Assembly: GCA_025361465.1 (NCBI GenBank) | Contig: JANYAG010000356.1 | Coordinates: 1-14,326 of the forward strand | DNA length: 14,326 nucleotides | Source of the DNA: Gemmatimonadota bacterium | GTDB taxonomy: Bacteria; Gemmatimonadota; Gemmatimonadetes; Gemmatimonadales; GWC2-71-9 | Direction of reading: 5' to 3' | Shown: positions 6,469-12,915 of the stretch, one piece after another | Layout: each line of letters begins with the position of its first letter | Numbering within the stretch: position 1 is the stretch's first letter | Notes under the pieces: model-generated | Database searches by the model: none | Seen by the model: the letters and a program-made list of their open reading frames with translations, nothing else | Told to the model about the DNA's origin: nothing | Made by a program: the position numbers and the translations under genes

Positions 6469-7575
6469 TTAGGAATCCGCGACAGCGGCCACCAGCGCAT
6501 CGAGGCGGAGCCACCCTTCCGGGGTGAGGCGCAAGTCGGGCCCGCTGATGGTCGCCCAACCGGCTGTCAGCCAGTCCTCACGGGCCTTGGCGGGGAGTTC
6601 CGTGACGGGAATTCCGGCCGAAGTCCGCAGGGCCAAGTAGAGCCGCTCGATCCGTCGCCCCCCCCCGTCAACCCGCTCGGAGCCCGCCTCGAGGCATTGG
6701 CCCGCCCCCACGCGCTCGTGGTAGTCGGCCCAATCCCGCACATTCCAGGAGCGAATCCCGTCGAGCAGGGAATGCGCGGACGGTCCCAGCCCGAGGTAGT
6801 TGGCACCCGACCAGTAGCTGCTGTTGTGACGAGAGCGACGTCCCGGCCGGGCGAAATTGGAGACCTCGTAGTGCTCGAATCCTGCGGCGGCCAGCCGGCG
6901 ACCGGCGTGAAGAAATTCGGTGGCGTACTGCTCATCCGCCGTCAGGGTATTGTCGCCGCGCGCGGTCCAGCGACCCAGGGGTGTGTGCGACTCGACGGTC
7001 AGCCCGTACAGCGACAGGTGCGACGGCTCGAGTGCGAGCGTCAGGTCAAGGTCACGCGGCCAGTCGCGGTGCAGCAACTCCGGCATTGCGAAGATCAGGT
7101 CGATGGAGATGTTGCCGAGTCCCGCCGCGCGCAGCGTGTCAACCGCGGGCGCGACCTGCTCGGCGCGATGGGTCCGATGCATCCATTGGAGCACGGCGGC
7201 ATCATGGCTCTGGACCCCGAGCGAAACTCGCGTGACACCGGCGGCGCTCCACGCCGCCGCACCCGCGGCCGTGACGTCATCCGGATTGACCTCGATGGTC
7301 ACTTCCGCGTCGGTCGCGAACTCCCGGTCGGAAGCCGCCAACTGGATCAGATCTGCCAGTGCCGAGGGAGCCAGGCGTGACGGTGTCCCGCCGCCGAAAT
7401 AGAGTGTCTCAACTCGCGGAGACTTTTCCCAGGCTGGGTGATCCCGACGCTGGCGCCACTCCGAGCGGATCGCCGCCACGAATTCGGCGTCAGGCGTGCT
7501 ACGCCGCACCGCGATCGCAAAATCACAGTAAGAGCACCGTCGACCGCAGAACGGAACGTGGACGTAGACGTGCAT
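6469..7575 (-). CDS. hemW: Radical SAM heme chaperone HemW
   Basis: The protein has 368 residues. The radical SAM cluster motif CxxxCxxC is C10, C14 and C17 in FCGRRCSYCDF. GGGTP (61-65) binds SAM, EVNPDD is at 95-100, and SLGVQS at 118-123. HNSSYW at 250-255 is the HNxxYW motif that marks HemW and separates it from true coproporphyrinogen III dehydrogenase HemN. HemW binds heme and inserts it into respiratory proteins. It was long annotated as an oxygen-independent coproporphyrinogen oxidase. The start is the ATG at 7575, because VYVHVPFC normally opens the protein. There is no obvious Shine-Dalgarno, and 59 nt separate it from dprA, the largest gap in the operon. Its place before hrcA matches the Firmicutes order. 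Confidence 0.93.
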   Translation of the reverse strand: MHVYVHVPFCGRRCSYCDFAIAVRRSTPDAEFVAAIRSEWRQRRDHPAWEKSPRVETLYFGGGTPSRLAPSALADLIQLAASDREFATDAEVTIEVNPDDVTAAGAAAWSAAGVTRVSLGVQSHDAAVLQWMHRTHRAEQVAPAVDTLRAAGLGNISIDLIFAMPELLHRDWPRDLDLTLALEPSHLSLYGLTVESHTPLGRWTARGDNTLTADEQYATEFLHAGRRLAAAGFEHYEVSNFARPGRRSRHNSSYWSGANYLGLGPSAHSLLDGIRSWNVRDWADYHERVGAGQCLEAGSERVDGGGRRIERLYLALRTSAGIPVTELPAKAREDWLTAGWATISGPDLRLTPEGWLRLDALVAAVADS

Positions 7576-7634
7576 CGCCGAATGCTATCGACTCCAAGGC
7601 ACCGGACGATACCCCGAGACGCCGCTGGCCCCGC

Positions 7635-8780
7635 TCACCACACCCGGGGGAGCCGGCGGAAGAGACTTCCCGGGAGTTGCTCCACCAATCCGCCGAGCTC
7701 GAGGCCACAGAGCACGCCGAGCATCTCCCCAACGGGCAATCCGACGGCAAGCGTGAGATCGTCGATGTGGCGGGTGTCGACCGTCAGCGCGTCGAACACC
7801 CGCGCCTCCGCGGTCGAAAGGTGGCACGGTGGCGGATCGAGCGGACCACGCTCGACCACACGCACCGAAGCCACCGCGGCGAACTTCGCCAGCAGGTCAT
7901 CCGGATGCAGCACGGGGTCGGCGCCGTCGCGAAGCAGTTGATTGGTGCCTGCAGAGGTGGGCGAGGTGATCGGACCGGGCACCGACATCACCTCCCGTCC
8001 CTGCTCCAGCGCAGATGCCACCGTGAGCATGGTCCCCGATCCTCTGGCGGCTTCCACGACCACCAGCACGTCCGCCAGCCCGCTGATCAGGCGATTGCGA
8101 CGCGGGAAGGCACCGACGGTTGGCCGTTCCCCCGGCAAATTTTCCGTCAGCAGGAGACCGTGTGCCTCGACCTGCTCATAGAGTTCGCGATTGGCGGCCG
8201 GATACACGACGCCAATGCCGTTCCCGAGGACGCCAATGGTGCAACCGCCCACCTGAAGCGCTCCCTCATGCGCCACTGCATCCAGTCCACGCGCCATCCC
8301 GCTCACGATGCAGATCCCGGCTTTGGCCGCCGCCACGCTCAGCACGTGCGCCACCTCGCGGCCGTAGCTGGTATGGTCCCGACTCCCGACGATGGCGACG
8401 GCGGGGCCACGAACGAGATCAAGACGCCCACGAAGGAAGAGCATCGTGGGCGGATCGGGGATCGAGCGGAGCCGGGCCGGGAAGGCCTCGTCGGCCGGGG
8501 TGACCACGGCGACCCCTTGGGCGGTGGCGCGTGCGAGCAGTGCTTCGGCGGCGCGGAGTGAGGCACCGGCGCGGAGGTCGAGCGCTCGCTTCTCACCCCG
8601 TGTGCCGGACGCCAGAGCCGGATTGGACGCCACCAGCGCGTCGGCGGCCGAACCAAATCGTGACAGGAGCATCGCCAGGCTGCGGCCGCCGAGGCCAGGA
8701 GTCAGGGCCAGCGCGATGTACGCGAGGCGCTCGCGCGAATCAGCCCGGGTGGGCTCCGGGGTCGGGATCGACGGCGGCAT
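7635..8780 (-). CDS. dprA: DNA-processing protein DprA
   Basis: The protein has 381 residues from the ATG at 8780. DprA loads RecA on incoming single-stranded DNA during natural transformation and is widespread in bacteria. An N-terminal helical, HhH-like part (about 15-60, LTPGLGGRSLAMLLSRFG) precedes the Rossmann-like DNA-binding core. The core carries AIVGSRDHTSYG (about 129-140), SGMARGLDAVAH (160-171), GNGIGVVYPAAN (187-197), FPRRNRLISG (225-234) and GSGTMLTVASAL. The C-terminus (about 320-381, LSTAEARVFDAL) fits the DprA winged helix. The ATG at 8780 lies 41 nt inside the end of obg. A further in-frame ATG at 8837 would lengthen the overlap to 98 nt. Neither has a clear ribosome binding site, and residues before about 12 are low-complexity, so the start is uncertain. 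Confidence 0.93.
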   Translation of the reverse strand: MPPSIPTPEPTRADSRERLAYIALALTPGLGGRSLAMLLSRFGSAADALVASNPALASGTRGEKRALDLRAGASLRAAEALLARATAQGVAVVTPADEAFPARLRSIPDPPTMLFLRGRLDLVRGPAVAIVGSRDHTSYGREVAHVLSVAAAKAGICIVSGMARGLDAVAHEGALQVGGCTIGVLGNGIGVVYPAANRELYEQVEAHGLLLTENLPGERPTVGAFPRRNRLISGLADVLVVVEAARGSGTMLTVASALEQGREVMSVPGPITSPTSAGTNQLLRDGADPVLHPDDLLAKFAAVASVRVVERGPLDPPPCHLSTAEARVFDALTVDTRHIDDLTLAVGLPVGEMLGVLCGLELGGLVEQLPGSLFRRLPRVW

Positions 8781-9822
8781 CGAAGGCGCGGCCGAAGTCG
8801 TCGGGGTTGAACCCGTCGTCGTCGCTGACTTCCTCATGGCGCGCCGCCGACACCACTGTCCACAGCAACTCCTTCAGCTCCTCGATTCCCTGCCCCGACG
8901 CGCTCGACATCGCGATCACCTTGACCGCCTCGGGAGCGTCCAGCACCGGCAGCTCGGCATCGGCCGGCAGCAGGTCGCGCTTGGTCATCACCACGATGTG
9001 CCGCCGTTCGGCCAGCGCGGGGCTGTACTGGGTGACCTCGTGCCGCAGCCCGCGATAGACCGCCTGCGGGTCCTCCGCGTCGAGCGGCACTAGGTAGGCA
9101 AGCACCCGGGTGCGCTCGACGTGCTGCAGGAACTTGAGCCCCAGTCCCTTCCCTTCGTGCGCACCCTCGATGATGCCCGGCACGTCGGCCACCACGAAGG
9201 TTCGCGATCCGCTCATTCCCACCACGCCGAGATTGGGCTCAAGCGTCGTGAAGGGGTAGTCGCCGATCTTGGGACGCGCCGCACTCACCACCGACAGCAG
9301 GGTGCTCTTCCCGGCGTTCGGCTCGCCCACCAGGCCCACATCGGCAATCAGCTTCAGCGTCAGGACGAGGCGACGATGGCCACCCTCCTCGCCTTCTTCC
9401 CACTCGCGCGGAGACTGATGTGTCGCCGTGGCGAATCGCGCGTTGCCTCGCCCGCCACGACCACCGCGAGCCACCAGCAGCTGGTCGCCGACCTTCAGCA
9501 ACTCACCGAGCACCTGTCCGGATTCCTCATCCTGCACCACCGTGCCCGGTGGCACGGGGAGGACGATATCCGGTGCGGTGGCCCCGGTCATGTTCTTTCC
9601 TTTGCCGAGTACACCATTTCCAGCGCGCCATGTCTTGTGATAGCGATAGTCGAGCAGGGTGGCGAGATTGCTCTCGGCGCGAACGTAGACCGCACCGCCC
9701 CCTCCACCATCGCCACCATCCGGGCCCGCCATCGGCCGGAACTTGAAACGCGCGAACGACGACGCCCCGTCGCCGCCGCGGCCTCCCCACACTTCCACCA
9801 CTACCAGATCGACGAAACTCAT
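8740..9822 (-). CDS. obg: GTPase Obg/CgtA
   Basis: The protein has 360 residues. Residues 1-157 form the glycine-rich Obg fold (WGGRGGDGASSFARFKF, PDGGDGGGGGAVYV, ARGGRGGRGNARF). The GTPase domain follows, with P-loop GEPNAGKST (166-174), switch I near FTTLEPNLG (191-199), G3 DVPGIIEGA (213-221), G4 TKRD (280-283) and G5 SSASGQGI (306-313). Obg is an essential GTPase linked to 50S assembly and to the (p)ppGpp response. The extra C-terminal OCT domain of some homologues is absent, replaced by a short acidic tail. The start at 9822 is fixed by the normal MSFVDLVVVEVWGG opening and a TGATG overlap with the upstream stop. In-frame sequence further upstream is antisense-like and not Obg. The last 41 nt or more overlap dprA. 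Confidence 0.96.
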   Translation of the reverse strand: MSFVDLVVVEVWGGRGGDGASSFARFKFRPMAGPDGGDGGGGGAVYVRAESNLATLLDYRYHKTWRAGNGVLGKGKNMTGATAPDIVLPVPPGTVVQDEESGQVLGELLKVGDQLLVARGGRGGRGNARFATATHQSPREWEEGEEGGHRRLVLTLKLIADVGLVGEPNAGKSTLLSVVSAARPKIGDYPFTTLEPNLGVVGMSGSRTFVVADVPGIIEGAHEGKGLGLKFLQHVERTRVLAYLVPLDAEDPQAVYRGLRHEVTQYSPALAERRHIVVMTKRDLLPADAELPVLDAPEAVKVIAMSSASGQGIEELKELLWTVVSAARHEEVSDDDGFNPDDFGRAFDAAVDPDPGAHPG

Positions 9823-10454
9823 CAGTTCTCGCTCCAGACTTCTCGGACGGTGTCCCAGAGCGCCTTCACGTCGTTCCAAGCCTCGTGTGGCAACAGCGGG
9901 TTGACCAGGTGGATGACGGCCTCGACCTCGTCGGCCGTCGCACCGGCGTGCAATGCCCCGCGCAAGTGTGAATGCAACTGGTGCGGGGTGTCGAGAACGG
10001 CGGTCTGTGCAACCGTGCAGAGTTCCCGCCGCCGGAGGTCGAGCCCCGGACGCGACAGTGTTCGGCCATACCCCTCGGTGACCATCCATTCGTCCAGCGC
10101 CGGATGCAGCGCCGCCACATTGCGGCGCAGCTTGGCGTAGTTGCGACCATAGACGATCCGGCAGGTGGCCTCGCCACGCTGACGCCATGCCCCTGCGCCA
10201 GCATCGTCGAGCTCACGCGAACCATCCTCCGCCACGGGTCCTGCGGCCGTCCGCCAGAATCCAGCCGCAACCAAGGCACGCGGCCAGCCGACCATCAGCA
10301 CGGATTGCAGCAGCAGCTCGTCAACCCAGCGGTTCGGGACGCTGACCGACCGCACACTGGCGATTCGCTGGCGCAGCTCGCCCTCCTTGCCGAGCGCGAT
10401 GGCGCCCGCGAGACTCACGAGGGCCGCGGTCTGCTCGTCAAGGACGGTGCTCAT
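9822..10454 (-). CDS. Carboxymuconolactone decarboxylase family protein
   Basis: The protein has 210 residues with two regions of the CMD fold. The first is about 10-68 (ALVSLAGAIALGKEGELRQR onward). The second is about 118-205 and carries the best signature: EGYGRTLSRPGLDLRRRELC, then HQLHSHLRGALHAGATADEV. That pattern is PcaC-like. The redox CxxC of AhpD-type alkylhydroperoxidases is missing: only single cysteines, C98 and C146, are present. Substrate and reaction therefore cannot be assigned. It sits between the asparaginase gene (ATGA overlap) and obg (TGATG overlap), so it is cotranslated with both. No aromatic-degradation gene is nearby, which argues against a standard PcaC role. The ATG at 10454 is used because upstream in-frame sequence lies inside the asparaginase gene. 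Confidence 0.85.
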   Translation of the reverse strand: MSTVLDEQTAALVSLAGAIALGKEGELRQRIASVRSVSVPNRWVDELLLQSVLMVGWPRALVAAGFWRTAAGPVAEDGSRELDDAGAGAWRQRGEATCRIVYGRNYAKLRRNVAALHPALDEWMVTEGYGRTLSRPGLDLRRRELCTVAQTAVLDTPHQLHSHLRGALHAGATADEVEAVIHLVNPLLPHEAWNDVKALWDTVREVWSEN

Positions 10455-11452
10455 GCGAAAGTCATCTTTCCCACGGTGGTATACCCTCCGGTCACCACGT
10501 CGCGGGTGTTCAGGATCTCGGGTCGATGCCACGGCGCCAGCGCGTTGATGGGCCACTCCTGCCCGGCGCCAAACCTCCGCGTGAGTTCGACCAGCGCTTC
10601 CACGAGGGCGACGCCCGCCGCCTTCATGTGTCCGTCATGGACCTTCAGCGTGAGGCCGAGTCCAAGCCCGGGGAGGGCCGCGCTGAAGACGCCCTCGGCG
10701 CCGATCTTGGCGATCACCCGACCGGGCCATGCCTGCATCAGTACCGTCTCAAGCCGGTCGGTCCCCGCGATCAGGAACGGTTCGGCCAGCATTGCCTCGC
10801 GAATCAATCGCAAGCTCGGATCATCGCTCGTCCCCAGCCGGGCATAGGCCTCGGCCATCGCACGGATTGGCAGGGCGACGGCGGCCGCGGTGCAGCCATC
10901 GACGCCCCACAACAGGTCCGCCTCGGGCACGCCGGTCCACGCGGCGATCGACGCCGACACCTCGACCTGCACCGAATGGGGAAATGCGTTGCACCCTTCG
11001 ATGGGCCATCCATGGAGCCGAGCGAGTGCCAGCATGCCGGCGTGCTTGCCCGAGCAATTGCTCCACAAGGGTGAGGGAGCGATGCCTTCACGGATCATCG
11101 CATCAGCCTGCGCCGACCAGAGCGAGAGATGGCCGCCACACGCGAGCGCATCCTCAGGCAATCCGAGCTGCTGGAGCCACTGCGCCCCGACCTCGCGATG
11201 GCGCGGCTCGGCATTGTGGGAAGCGCACGCGAGTGCAACCATTGGCGTGTCGAGCCCGAAGCGTGCCACCCCACCGTCAGCGATCAGCGGATAGAGCTGA
11301 AACGGCTTCGAAGCGGAGCGCCAATATGTGACCAGCTCCGGATCGCCGGTGAACGCAACCAGCCGACCATCGGGATCCGTGACGGCAAGGGAGACCTGAT
11401 GGACCGATTCGGCCAGGGAGCCGCGGGTGGCCACGACGGCGAGATTTGACAT
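10451..11452 (-). CDS. Asparaginase II-type (Rhizobium etli-type) L-asparaginase
   Basis: The protein has 333 residues and matches the Asparaginase_II family (PF06089), which is unrelated to the E. coli AnsA/AnsB fold. Visible motifs are WRSASKPFQ with the Ser-x-x-Lys pair S46/K49, CASHNAEP, SNCSGKHAGM with C133 and K136, and GVDGCTA with C187. By a two-residue offset these match the Ser48/Lys51 pair and the Cys135/Lys138/Cys189 metal site that I recall for the R. etli ReAV enzyme. The expected reaction is L-asparagine to L-aspartate plus ammonia in the cytoplasm, but other members are poorly characterised. It is the first gene of the nine-gene minus-strand run and diverges from the heptose kinase gene across 60 bp. 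No Shine-Dalgarno is seen before the ATG at 11452. Confidence 0.88.
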   Translation of the reverse strand: MSNLAVVATRGSLAESVHQVSLAVTDPDGRLVAFTGDPELVTYWRSASKPFQLYPLIADGGVARFGLDTPMVALACASHNAEPRHREVGAQWLQQLGLPEDALACGGHLSLWSAQADAMIREGIAPSPLWSNCSGKHAGMLALARLHGWPIEGCNAFPHSVQVEVSASIAAWTGVPEADLLWGVDGCTAAAVALPIRAMAEAYARLGTSDDPSLRLIREAMLAEPFLIAGTDRLETVLMQAWPGRVIAKIGAEGVFSAALPGLGLGLTLKVHDGHMKAAGVALVEALVELTRRFGAGQEWPINALAPWHRPEILNTRDVVTGGYTTVGKMTFA

Positions 11453-11512
11453 GGTGGGCCAAGATACCCGTGCCCCATCGCGTTCGTCATCCCCGTGGCG
11501 CTAGCTTGAGGA
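11453..11512. promoter_or_regulatory. Divergent promoter region of the nine-gene operon and the heptose kinase gene
   Basis: Sixty bp separate two divergent starts. On the minus strand, ATGACG, an 18-bp spacer and TATCTT make a weak sigma-70-like pair. Its -10 ends 8 nt before the asparaginase ATG, implying a leaderless or very short leader. On the plus strand, GAGGA sits right against the kinase ATG, closer than a normal Shine-Dalgarno. No palindrome or CIRCE is present. The location is likely; the exact elements are guesses. Confidence 0.35.
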
Positions 11513-12517
11513 ATGAGCGCGACCCTCCCGAGCGTCAGCCGCACACGAGTGGCCAGCATCCTGGCGGAATTCCGCCGCGTCCGGGTCGCCATTGTGGGCG
11601 ACGTCATGTTGGACCGGTATCTGCTCGGCGACGTGGAGCGGATTTCCCCTGAGGCCCCCGTCCCGATCGTCATCGTCCAGGACGAGCGGGACGTGCCCGG
11701 GGGAGCTGCCAACGTTGCCGCCAATGTCCTCGCCCTCGGTGCCCGACCGCATCTGGTGGGGGTCGTGGGCGATGACCCCCCCGGCGACGTGCTGCGACGG
11801 GAGCTGGCGGCACTCGCGATCCCCGACGATGGCCTGATAGCAGTGCCTGGCAGGGCAACAACCAGCAAGACCCGGATCCTCGCCCGCGGCCAGCAGGTCG
11901 TCCGCATCGACCGCGAGGTGACCAATCCCCTCCCGAACCGGTTCCGCGACGCGATCCTCGCCGCCGCCCACCGTGCGCTGTCCGAATCGGACGTCCTGGT
12001 GCTTTCCGACTATGCCAAGGGAGTGCTCGATACCTCGCTGATCGAAGAGCTGATCATCGCCGCCACGCGGCGGGGGCTTCCCGTCGTGGTTGACCCCAAA
12101 CCAAGCCAGTTACTGGCCTGCCGCGGCGCCACTCTGCTGACCCCAAACCGACGTGAACTTGAGGCCGCCACAGGCGGACAATTCACCGACGAGGATGGCG
12201 ATTTCGAGGTGACTCGAGCGAAGCTCGGGGTCGACCACCTTCTGGTGACCCTCGGTGCCGACGGGATGGCATTGGCCTCGGCAGGCCAGCCGATCCGGCG
12301 AGCCCCCAGTATCGCCCGAGAAGTGTTTGACGTCTCTGGGGCCGGGGACACCGTGACCGCCTGGATGGCCGCAGCCCTTGGGGCCAAATCGAGCATCGGC
12401 GAGGCCGCGTGGCTTGCAAACCTGGCGGCAGGAGTAGAGGTCGGGAAGCTGGGAACCGCCACAGTCTCTCGGGATGAGCTACTGGAGGCATGGGACAGGA
12501 ACGCTGAGCCAAACTGA
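11513..12517 (+). CDS. D-glycero-beta-D-manno-heptose-7-phosphate kinase (PfkB family, RfaE domain I type)
   Basis: The protein has 334 residues. It phosphorylates the C1 position of D-glycero-D-manno-heptose 7-phosphate to the 1,7-bisphosphate, a step toward ADP-heptose for LPS inner core or S-layer glycans. The family opening VGDVMLDRYLLGDVERISPE and the adjoining APVPIV lie at about 28-53. PGGAANVAANVLALG (62-76), SDYAKGVL (165-172), DPK (194-196), TPNRRE (210-215) and SGAGDT (275-280, catalytic base D279) are all present. Bifunctional HldE carries a C-terminal nucleotidyltransferase domain with an HxGH motif. Here the protein ends after the kinase, so the adenylyltransferase (HldC-like) should be separate. 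The ATG at 11513 has GAGG only 2 nt upstream, so a start slightly downstream is possible, although VAIVGD begins only 25 residues in. Confidence 0.9.
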   Translation: MSATLPSVSRTRVASILAEFRRVRVAIVGDVMLDRYLLGDVERISPEAPVPIVIVQDERDVPGGAANVAANVLALGARPHLVGVVGDDPPGDVLRRELAALAIPDDGLIAVPGRATTSKTRILARGQQVVRIDREVTNPLPNRFRDAILAAAHRALSESDVLVLSDYAKGVLDTSLIEELIIAATRRGLPVVVDPKPSQLLACRGATLLTPNRRELEAATGGQFTDEDGDFEVTRAKLGVDHLLVTLGADGMALASAGQPIRRAPSIAREVFDVSGAGDTVTAWMAAALGAKSSIGEAAWLANLAAGVEVGKLGTATVSRDELLEAWDRNAEPN

Positions 12518-12518
12518 G

Positions 12519-12542
12519 TTATCCACAACCAACTTATCAACA
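12519..12542 (+). promoter_or_regulatory. Pair of DnaA-box-like 9-mers
   Basis: TTATCCACA at 12519-12527 is the exact consensus DnaA box. TTATCAACA at 12534-12542 differs at one position. They are direct repeats 15 bp apart, beginning 2 nt after the heptose kinase stop codon. In GC-rich DNA, AT-rich 9-mers like these are improbable by chance. Confidence 0.6.
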
Positions 12543-12545
12543 TTC

Positions 12546-12570
12546 GCCCCGGCCAAGGTCTTGGCGGGGC
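12546..12570. terminator. Imperfect GC-rich hairpin after the heptose kinase gene
   Basis: GCCCCG(G)CCAAG faces CTTGGCGGGGC, giving about ten pairs with one bulged G and a tight loop. No T-run follows on either strand. It may be a weak terminator, a processing site or a 3'-end stabiliser for the kinase transcript. Confidence 0.35.
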
Positions 12571-12589
12571 CAGGGCGGTGAAGCAAACG

Positions 12590-12626
12590 CAAGCCGGCCG
12601 CCATCACTGGGATGGCGGCCGGCTTG
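12590..12626. terminator. Strong 16-bp perfect hairpin, probable bidirectional terminator
   Basis: CAAGCCGGCCGCCATC (12590-12605), a 5-nt ACTGG loop and GATGGCGGCCGGCTTG (12611-12626) pair without mismatch. It lies between the convergent ends of the plus-strand kinase gene and the minus-strand tRNA pair, where a shared terminator is expected. Tails are only moderately T-rich (TCGTTCACCTTT on plus, GCGTTTGCTT on minus), so it is not a textbook intrinsic terminator. Confidence 0.6.
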
Positions 12627-12715
12627 TCGTTCACCTTTCCGAGCCAATCCGGGAGGCTCCACTCAGGGACTGACTCGGCGACCCAGCCCCACCCAGCGGG
12701 ACGGTTCGGGCCGAA

Positions 12716-12789
12716 TGGGCGATGAGGGGCTCGAACCCCCGACCTCGCGCATGTGAGGCGCGCGCTCTAACCAGCTGAGCTAATCGCCC
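12716..12789 (-). tRNA. tRNA-Val (anticodon CAC)
   Basis: The cloverleaf is complete. Acceptor GGGCGAT pairs with ATCGCCC. The D arm is GCTC-AGCTGGTTA-GAGC. The anticodon stem CGCGC/GCGCG holds loop CTCACAT, giving anticodon CAC, which reads GUG. The variable loop is AGGTC. T stem GGGGG/CCCTC (one G-T pair) encloses TTCGAGC. The discriminator is A at 12716, and the next bases are TTC, so CCA is not encoded and must be added after transcription. It lies 52 nt downstream of the CAT-anticodon tRNA on the same strand, and the two are probably cotranscribed. Confidence 0.96.
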
Positions 12790-12807
12790 TGCAATTGCAG
12801 GGGCGAT
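12783..12807 (-). promoter_or_regulatory. Leader hairpin that captures the tRNA-Val 5' acceptor strand
   Basis: On the tRNA strand, ATCGCCC lies just upstream of the mature 5' end. It is the same heptamer that forms the 3' acceptor strand of the tRNA. It can pair with GGGCGAT, the first seven tRNA bases, while TGC/GCA extends the stem across an AATT loop, with one bulged C. The core CCCTGCAATTGCAGGG (12787-12802) is a perfect palindrome. This precursor fold would compete with the mature acceptor stem. The pairing is visible in the sequence; any function is inferred. Confidence 0.45.
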
Positions 12808-12841
12808 ATGATACCACCCTTTCGTACGGCAAACAACTGCA

Positions 12842-12915
12842 TGGCCCCGGAGGGATTCGAACCCTCGACCTTCAGATTATGAGTCCGCTGCTCTAACCAC
12901 CTGAGCTACGGGGCC
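12842..12915 (-). tRNA. tRNA with CAT anticodon: elongator Met or Ile2 (lysidine-modified)
   Basis: Acceptor GGCCCCG pairs with CGGGGCC. The D arm is GCTC-AGGTGGTTA-GAGC. The anticodon arm is GCGGA-CTCATAA-TCTGA, giving CAT, with an apparent G-A mismatch at the top of the stem (27-43). The variable loop is AGGTC, and the T arm GAGGG-TTCGAAT-CCCTC is perfect. The discriminator is A at 12842 and CCA is not encoded. The acceptor has C-G pairs at 4-69 and 5-68, as in E. coli tRNA-Ile2, which TilS converts to lysidine. E. coli elongator Met has U-A and A-U there. In GC-rich genomes elongator Met can be GC-rich too, so the identity is open. An initiator is excluded because positions 1-72 pair and the anticodon stem lacks three G-C pairs. 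Confidence 0.93.

Larger units (their letters stand above)
12518..12715. other. Intergenic region between the heptose kinase gene and the tRNA-Val gene
   Basis: About 200 bp hold two DnaA-box-like 9-mers at the kinase end and two hairpins, annotated separately. The remainder (12627-12715) has no gene or RNA that I recognise, only a short GAGCC/GGCTC stem at 12640-12658. Confidence 0.6.

Noticed and set aside
6458..6559. 34-residue N-terminal extension of HrcA
   Set aside because: It overlaps the hemW coding end and is not like HrcA. The normal HrcA N-terminus begins at the ATG at 6457.
7359..8561. 400-codon open frame on the plus strand opposite hemW and dprA
   Set aside because: Same reasoning: the minus strand carries complete HemW and DprA motifs, and this frame is a compositional shadow.
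9823..10188. 122-residue N-terminal extension of Obg
   Set aside because: It lies inside the CMD-family gene in another frame, is Arg/Ala/Gly-rich, and Obg proteins start at the MSFVD-type segment encoded from 9822.
9822..10454. AhpD-type alkylhydroperoxidase
   Set aside because: The redox CxxC pair is absent. Only isolated cysteines C98 and C146 are present, so only the broad family name is used.
12783..12807. Integration (att) site of a mobile element at tRNA-Val
   Set aside because: The repeat is only seven bases, inverted relative to the acceptor's 5' strand, and next to the 5' end of the tRNA rather than a displaced copy of its 3' end. No integrase or foreign genes are nearby.
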